DNA of 8,039 nucleotides from the NCBI GenBank assembly GCA_035353175.1, contig DAOPZC010000120.1, positions 1 through 8,039 of the forward strand. Reading direction: 5' to 3'. The stretch is from DAOPZC01 sp035353175. GTDB lineage: Bacteria; Verrucomicrobiota; Kiritimatiellia; RFP12; UBA1067. Below, in pieces: positions 4,828-8,039 of the stretch. The notes beneath the pieces are model-generated. The model searched no databases. It was given only the letters and a program-made list of their open reading frames with translations, and was not told where the DNA came from. The position numbers and the translations under genes are program-made. Positions within the stretch are counted from its first letter, which is position 1. Each line of letters opens with the position of its first letter.

Positions 4828-7800
4828 AGTTGGATGCGCAGGCGGTAATATTGCGCGGGGAAGAGGGCGGGGCCGGACGCCTCATCGAGCAGCAGGATCG
4901 ATTGGCCGTCCCAGTTCCACTGAGCGGGCTCGGCGGTGCGCGAATCGAAAAGCACGCGCGTCCAATCGCCCGTGACGGAGGAGGACGCTTCTACGCGGTA
5001 CACGATGTCGCGCTTGCCGGGGTCGAAACGGAATGTGTAAAGCGGATTGCCGTGCACGAGCGAGAGGCGCGGCAGTTTGTCCGCCACCGGCTCGGTGATG
5101 CCGATGTTGAGCGCGTAGCGGAAAAGGTTTGGAAGAGGCCCGCCATACGGCGTGGCGAACGGTGCTGTGATCTGAGGATCCGACGGGTTCGCCGGCGGCG
5201 GGAAGTTGGCTTGCAGCCATTCGCTGAAGCTCACGGGCTGACCTGCCGCGCGGATTTCCATGACGTATCCCTGGCGCGGGCCGTCGCCGAAGTCGGCCGT
5301 TTCCGGCATGGCGGTCACGGCGAGCGCCAGCATGCCGCTGTAGGGCGCGTAGAGCCTGCCCGCAAACGTCTGGCTGCCGCTTTCGCTGGGTTCATAGAAG
5401 CGCATGACGGCGCTGGCAAGGAAGTCGTAGAGGTCGTCTCCGCACTCGACGAAGAACCCCCCGCGCAGGCAGTCGCCCGCGGCGATCGCCGGCAGGTCCA
5501 GATAGACGTCGATCATCGGGGCCGCGCCGCCGCGGCGGATCGAGAGCAACCGCAAGACCGAATTGCCGCTGCCGGTGGCGTGCCGGTAGTCTGGCGTGCC
5601 GGTGTTGAAGGAAAAGGCGTAGTTGAGACCGATGGCGGCGGGCGAGCTGAGGATGGTGCCGTCCAACGCGACCGTGCCGCTGCCGTGAACAGGGCCCACC
5701 ATGCCGGTGCCGGAGAGCTGGGCGTTCGCGGCGACCTCGACGGGCGAGATGATTCTGCCGTGGACTGTGAGCGTGCCGTTGCTGACGCAGACCGGCACAT
5801 AATAGTTGCTGCTCATGGCGGGAAGGATCAGGTTGCCGCCGCCGGTTTTCGCGAAACTGTATGTGCCCAAAAGCGGACCGGACAATTGGAGCGTGTTGCG
5901 GGCGTTTTCGACGTGGATCGCGGAAGGTCCCGCAAAAACGATGCGGTTGGTGATGATCGCGACGCTGTCGTTCGATACCGGATCGTAGCGCAGGGCGCCG
6001 GAGACGCCGAGCCCGGTCACATCGGGGAGTTCGCCGCCGCGTCCGAGGCTGTTCAGCGTCAGGTCGCCGCCGAAGTCGTAGACGCACGGCGCGCCCACGG
6101 TGCTCGGCGTGGTCATGCGCAGCTGGCCACCGGGGTTCACGGTTACGGAGACGCTCCGCACCGGCGAACTCGGCTGTTCGAACAGGAGCACGCCCCTGTT
6201 GATGACGGTCGGCCCCGTGAACGTCAGCCCGCCATCGCCCGTGAAGGCCGCCAGCCCCGCGCCCTCCTTCGTCACCCCCCCGGGACCGCTCCAGTTCTCT
6301 TTCAGGCGCAGGGCGCCATAGCTGACGTTGCCGGTCGGGTTGTTGACCGTCAGCGTCAGGTTGGTGCCGAGAATGACGCCGGCGTCGACTTCCAACTCGG
6401 CGTATCCCGGTCCGCAGCCGTTGACCGTGAGCTCGGCGTTGGCGTTGGTGGACATGAAAGTCAGCGTATTGGTGGAGCCGCTGTCGCTGATCTTGTTGCG
6501 GTAGGAGGTGTCGTCCATGTTGAAAGTCAGCGAACCGATCGTGACGGGCGCGCGGAGATTGGCCTCGCGGTTGGCGGAGGCCGGCGCGCCGATGAGGGCC
6601 GACGCGCCGATGCCGTCGGGATACGGCAGCGGATCGGTGCTCCAGTTCGCGTCGACCGTCCAGTCCGCGTTTCCGGGCGGCAGGAAATAGGGGACCCGCA
6701 GCGGCACGACGAACGTCGCCTCTTGAAGCGGGCTCCACTCGCCGCCGGTGAGTACGCGCGCCTTGAGCGTGGCCGTGGCCGGGAAGCGGAGGGGGGTGGT
6801 GTAAAGGCTGCCCGCGACCGCGCCGCCAAGGGCGCGGGGGTCCACGCCGTTGGTGGTCCAGTAGATACTGCCTGAGCCGTTCGGGTTTGTGACCGTGATC
6901 CAGGTATTGGTGGCGGTCTCGCCCCCATGCTGGCTGAACTCCGGGGCAAGCGTGGAGGGCCAAAGTCCCAGCGAGGACAGTTGGGTAAAGTAGGTGGTCC
7001 GGCGGGTGTCGTTGACGATCCAGTTGTTGTAAAAGGTCTCGTTCAGCGATTGGCCTGTGGTTTCTAGCATGATGGGGTTGATTGTATTCCGCAAGGTGAT
7101 GAAAACGGACTGCATGTTGCTTTTTGTCATGCACCCGCCGTTGAAGAAATGCTTCTGGATCCGATCGGCAAAGCGTAGCTTGAATTCGGGCGAGGCGTAC
7201 AAGAGGGTGAAGATGACAGGAATGTAGACCGTCGATGTTTGGGGGTTTGCAATGATCAGATCGCTGGTGAAGGTGTTGTAAGTGGTCGCGCGACCTGTTG
7301 AAGAGCCAAAGCTCATTTCGGCGTCCCACATGTAATACCGCCAGCGGCCTTGCGCGCTGCGCTCGCGGGCTGCGACCCAGTTGTTGCCGGGCCAGTCTCC
7401 GCAGGCCGCAAAGGAGTAGACCGTCAAATAGTCGATGATATTTTCGACGTCGATGTAGTCTTGAGCCTTCACATAGTTGGCCACAATCGTGAGGTTGTTT
7501 GTGCGCAGGAATGCGATGGTGCTTTTCCAGTGGATCGCATCCCCGCTCGCGAACGCATTGACCTGCTGGACGTCCCACGTGGCGATGCTGCCGTGGTGCT
7601 GCTGCATGAACGCTTCGCGAAGATGCTCGCAGAAATTGAAATAGCCCTTCCAGACCCCGTTGATGTAGACGGACACGAACGTCCCGATGGAACCTTGTTG
7701 TCCGGTTCCGATGAAGAGCCGCCGCATCATTTCGTCAATGATGAATGGGTTCTTGATGTCGTTCTTACCGGCACGAATGCGTATGTCCTCGAATTTCGTT

Positions 7801-8039
7801 ACCTTGCTCTCTGGAAAAAAGGCATAATCTTGCGGCGATTCGCCCAACTCGCCCCGGAAGAATATGTTGAAAGAAGGTTTTTGCGTGGCAGAAATGGAAA
7901 AGGCGCTCGTCGGCTTGTCGCTCAACACCAACTGAGGTCGGGACCAACCGCTGCTGGAGATGCGAAGCCCGAGATCCGTGCGCAGCGGCACACCGTTGGT
8001 GGGATAGTATTCGAAGCCGGCTGCACGTTCGGCGCTGCG
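4815..8039 (-). CDS. Large CotH-like kinase / CHB_HEX-type / autotransporter-associated beta-strand repeat protein, C-terminal part
   Basis: The frame is open to the right edge, so the gene starts outside the window; 1074 residues are visible. At the first visible positions RAAGFEYY and LGLRISSSG match the segment of verrucomicrobial-type proteins just before the CotH core. The CotH-like region (about 8039-6970) has FFRGELG, IRIRAGKND, a VYINGVWKGYFNF strand, DVENIIDYL, GDWPGNNW and RWRYYMWDAEMSFG, the family's Mg/ATP-site motif. Bacillus CotH is an atypical kinase of spore coat proteins, but the role here is unknown. Next comes a chitobiase/hexosaminidase C-terminal-type beta domain (about 6947-6702; IYWTTNGVDPR, YTTPL). 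Then beta-helix-like repeats (about 6671-5652) with autotransporter-associated motifs such as GGVTKEGAG, KTGGGNLIL, NGTLTVHG and LSGTGMVG. The C-terminal part contains LPNLFRYALNIG and ends QYYRLRIQLAEP without a barrel, transmembrane helix or PEP-CTERM motif. Export is inferred from the domains; no signal peptide is visible. GC content is clearly lower in the CotH-like part than downstream. Confidence 0.88.
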   Translation of the reverse strand, partial: RSAERAAGFEYYPTNGVPLRTDLGLRISSSGWSRPQLVLSDKPTSAFSISATQKPSFNIFFRGELGESPQDYAFFPESKVTKFEDIRIRAGKNDIKNPFIIDEMMRRLFIGTGQQGSIGTFVSVYINGVWKGYFNFCEHLREAFMQQHHGSIATWDVQQVNAFASGDAIHWKSTIAFLRTNNLTIVANYVKAQDYIDVENIIDYLTVYSFAACGDWPGNNWVAARERSAQGRWRYYMWDAEMSFGSSTGRATTYNTFTSDLIIANPQTSTVYIPVIFTLLYASPEFKLRFADRIQKHFFNGGCMTKSNMQSVFITLRNTINPIMLETTGQSLNETFYNNWIVNDTRRTTYFTQLSSLGLWPSTLAPEFSQHGGETATNTWITVTNPNGSGSIYWTTNGVDPRALGGAVAGSLYTTPLRFPATATLKARVLTGGEWSPLQEATFVVPLRVPYFLPPGNADWTVDANWSTDPLPYPDGIGASALIGAPASANREANLRAPVTIGSLTFNMDDTSYRNKISDSGSTNTLTFMSTNANAELTVNGCGPGYAELEVDAGVILGTNLTLTVNNPTGNVSYGALRLKENWSGPGGVTKEGAGLAAFTGDGGLTFTGPTVINRGVLLFEQPSSPVRSVSVTVNPGGQLRMTTPSTVGAPCVYDFGGDLTLNSLGRGGELPDVTGLGVSGALRYDPVSNDSVAIITNRIVFAGPSAIHVENARNTLQLSGPLLGTYSFAKTGGGNLILPAMSSNYYVPVCVSNGTLTVHGRIISPVEVAANAQLSGTGMVGPVHGSGTVALDGTILSSPAAIGLNYAFSFNTGTPDYRHATGSGNSVLRLLSIRRGGAAPMIDVYLDLPAIAAGDCLRGGFFVECGDDLYDFLASAVMRFYEPSESGSQTFAGRLYAPYSGMLALAVTAMPETADFGDGPRQGYVMEIRAAGQPVSFSEWLQANFPPPANPSDPQITAPFATPYGGPLPNLFRYALNIGITEPVADKLPRLSLVHGNPLYTFRFDPGKRDIVYRVEASSSVTGDWTRVLFDSRTAEPAQWNWDGQSILLLDEASGPALFPAQYYRLRIQLAEP

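Noticed and set aside
4830..6875. 681-codon open frame on the plus strand
   Set aside because: It is antisense to the CotH/beta-repeat gene. Its translation is Arg/Gly/Ala/Asp/Val-rich with no domain motif, typical of a mirror frame in GC-rich DNA.
5392..7578. 728-codon minus-strand frame overlapping the CotH-like gene
   Set aside because: It is a shifted frame of the same strand, His/Arg/Gln-rich and without motifs, whereas the other frame has clear CotH and beta-repeat signatures throughout.
7989..7991. GTG at 7991 as the start of the CotH-like gene
   Set aside because: The frame stays open for 16 more codons to the window edge, and those codons (including GFEYYPTNG) continue the family pattern. 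The gene is cut by the window rather than starting here.
1..8039. CRISPR array, tRNA/rRNA gene, toxin-antitoxin pair or phage genes
   Set aside because: I looked for regularly spaced long repeats, tRNA-like arms and small paired genes on both strands and saw none. The only repeats are the short ones at 245-488.

Overview
The window is bacterial chromosome, mostly GC-rich and gene-dense. The gene content suggests the PVC superphylum (Verrucomicrobiota, Kiritimatiellota or Lentisphaerota). The best clue is the large secreted-type protein at the right end, which combines a CotH-like kinase domain, a chitobiase/hexosaminidase C-terminal-type beta domain and autotransporter-associated beta-strand repeats, a mix common in those phyla. 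This assignment is inferred from architecture, not from a phylogenetic marker.

Layout. Positions 1-145 (minus strand) hold the first 48 codons of a NusB-domain protein, probably the 16S rRNA methyltransferase RsmB; the gene runs off the left edge. Its promoter-like sequence lies so close to the ATG that the mRNA may be leaderless. Positions 146-703 are non-coding and hold several unrelated short repeats and hairpins that look like mobile-element debris or a regulatory patch, followed by a promoter-like pair for the next operon. Positions 704-4804 (plus strand) form a compact four-gene cluster: rny (RNase Y), a YmdB-family metallophosphoesterase, xseA and xseB (both subunits of exonuclease VII). 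The last three genes are separated by 8 and 12 bp. Positions 4815-8039 (minus strand) are the C-terminal 1074 residues of the CotH/beta-repeat protein, convergent with xseB and only 10 bp from it; its N-terminus lies beyond the right edge.

Function. The plus-strand cluster brings together membrane-anchored mRNA decay (RNase Y), a cyclic-nucleotide phosphodiesterase family that often neighbours RNase Y, and single-strand DNA degradation (ExoVII). All four are conserved housekeeping genes. The CotH-like protein is accessory and probably exported. I see no phage, CRISPR, toxin-antitoxin or evident new multi-gene system. The points most worth a second look are the repeat-laden 146-703 gap, the possible leaderless start at 145, the Asn-to-Asp change in the YmdB metal-site motif, and the change in base composition inside the CotH-like gene where the kinase domain ends.
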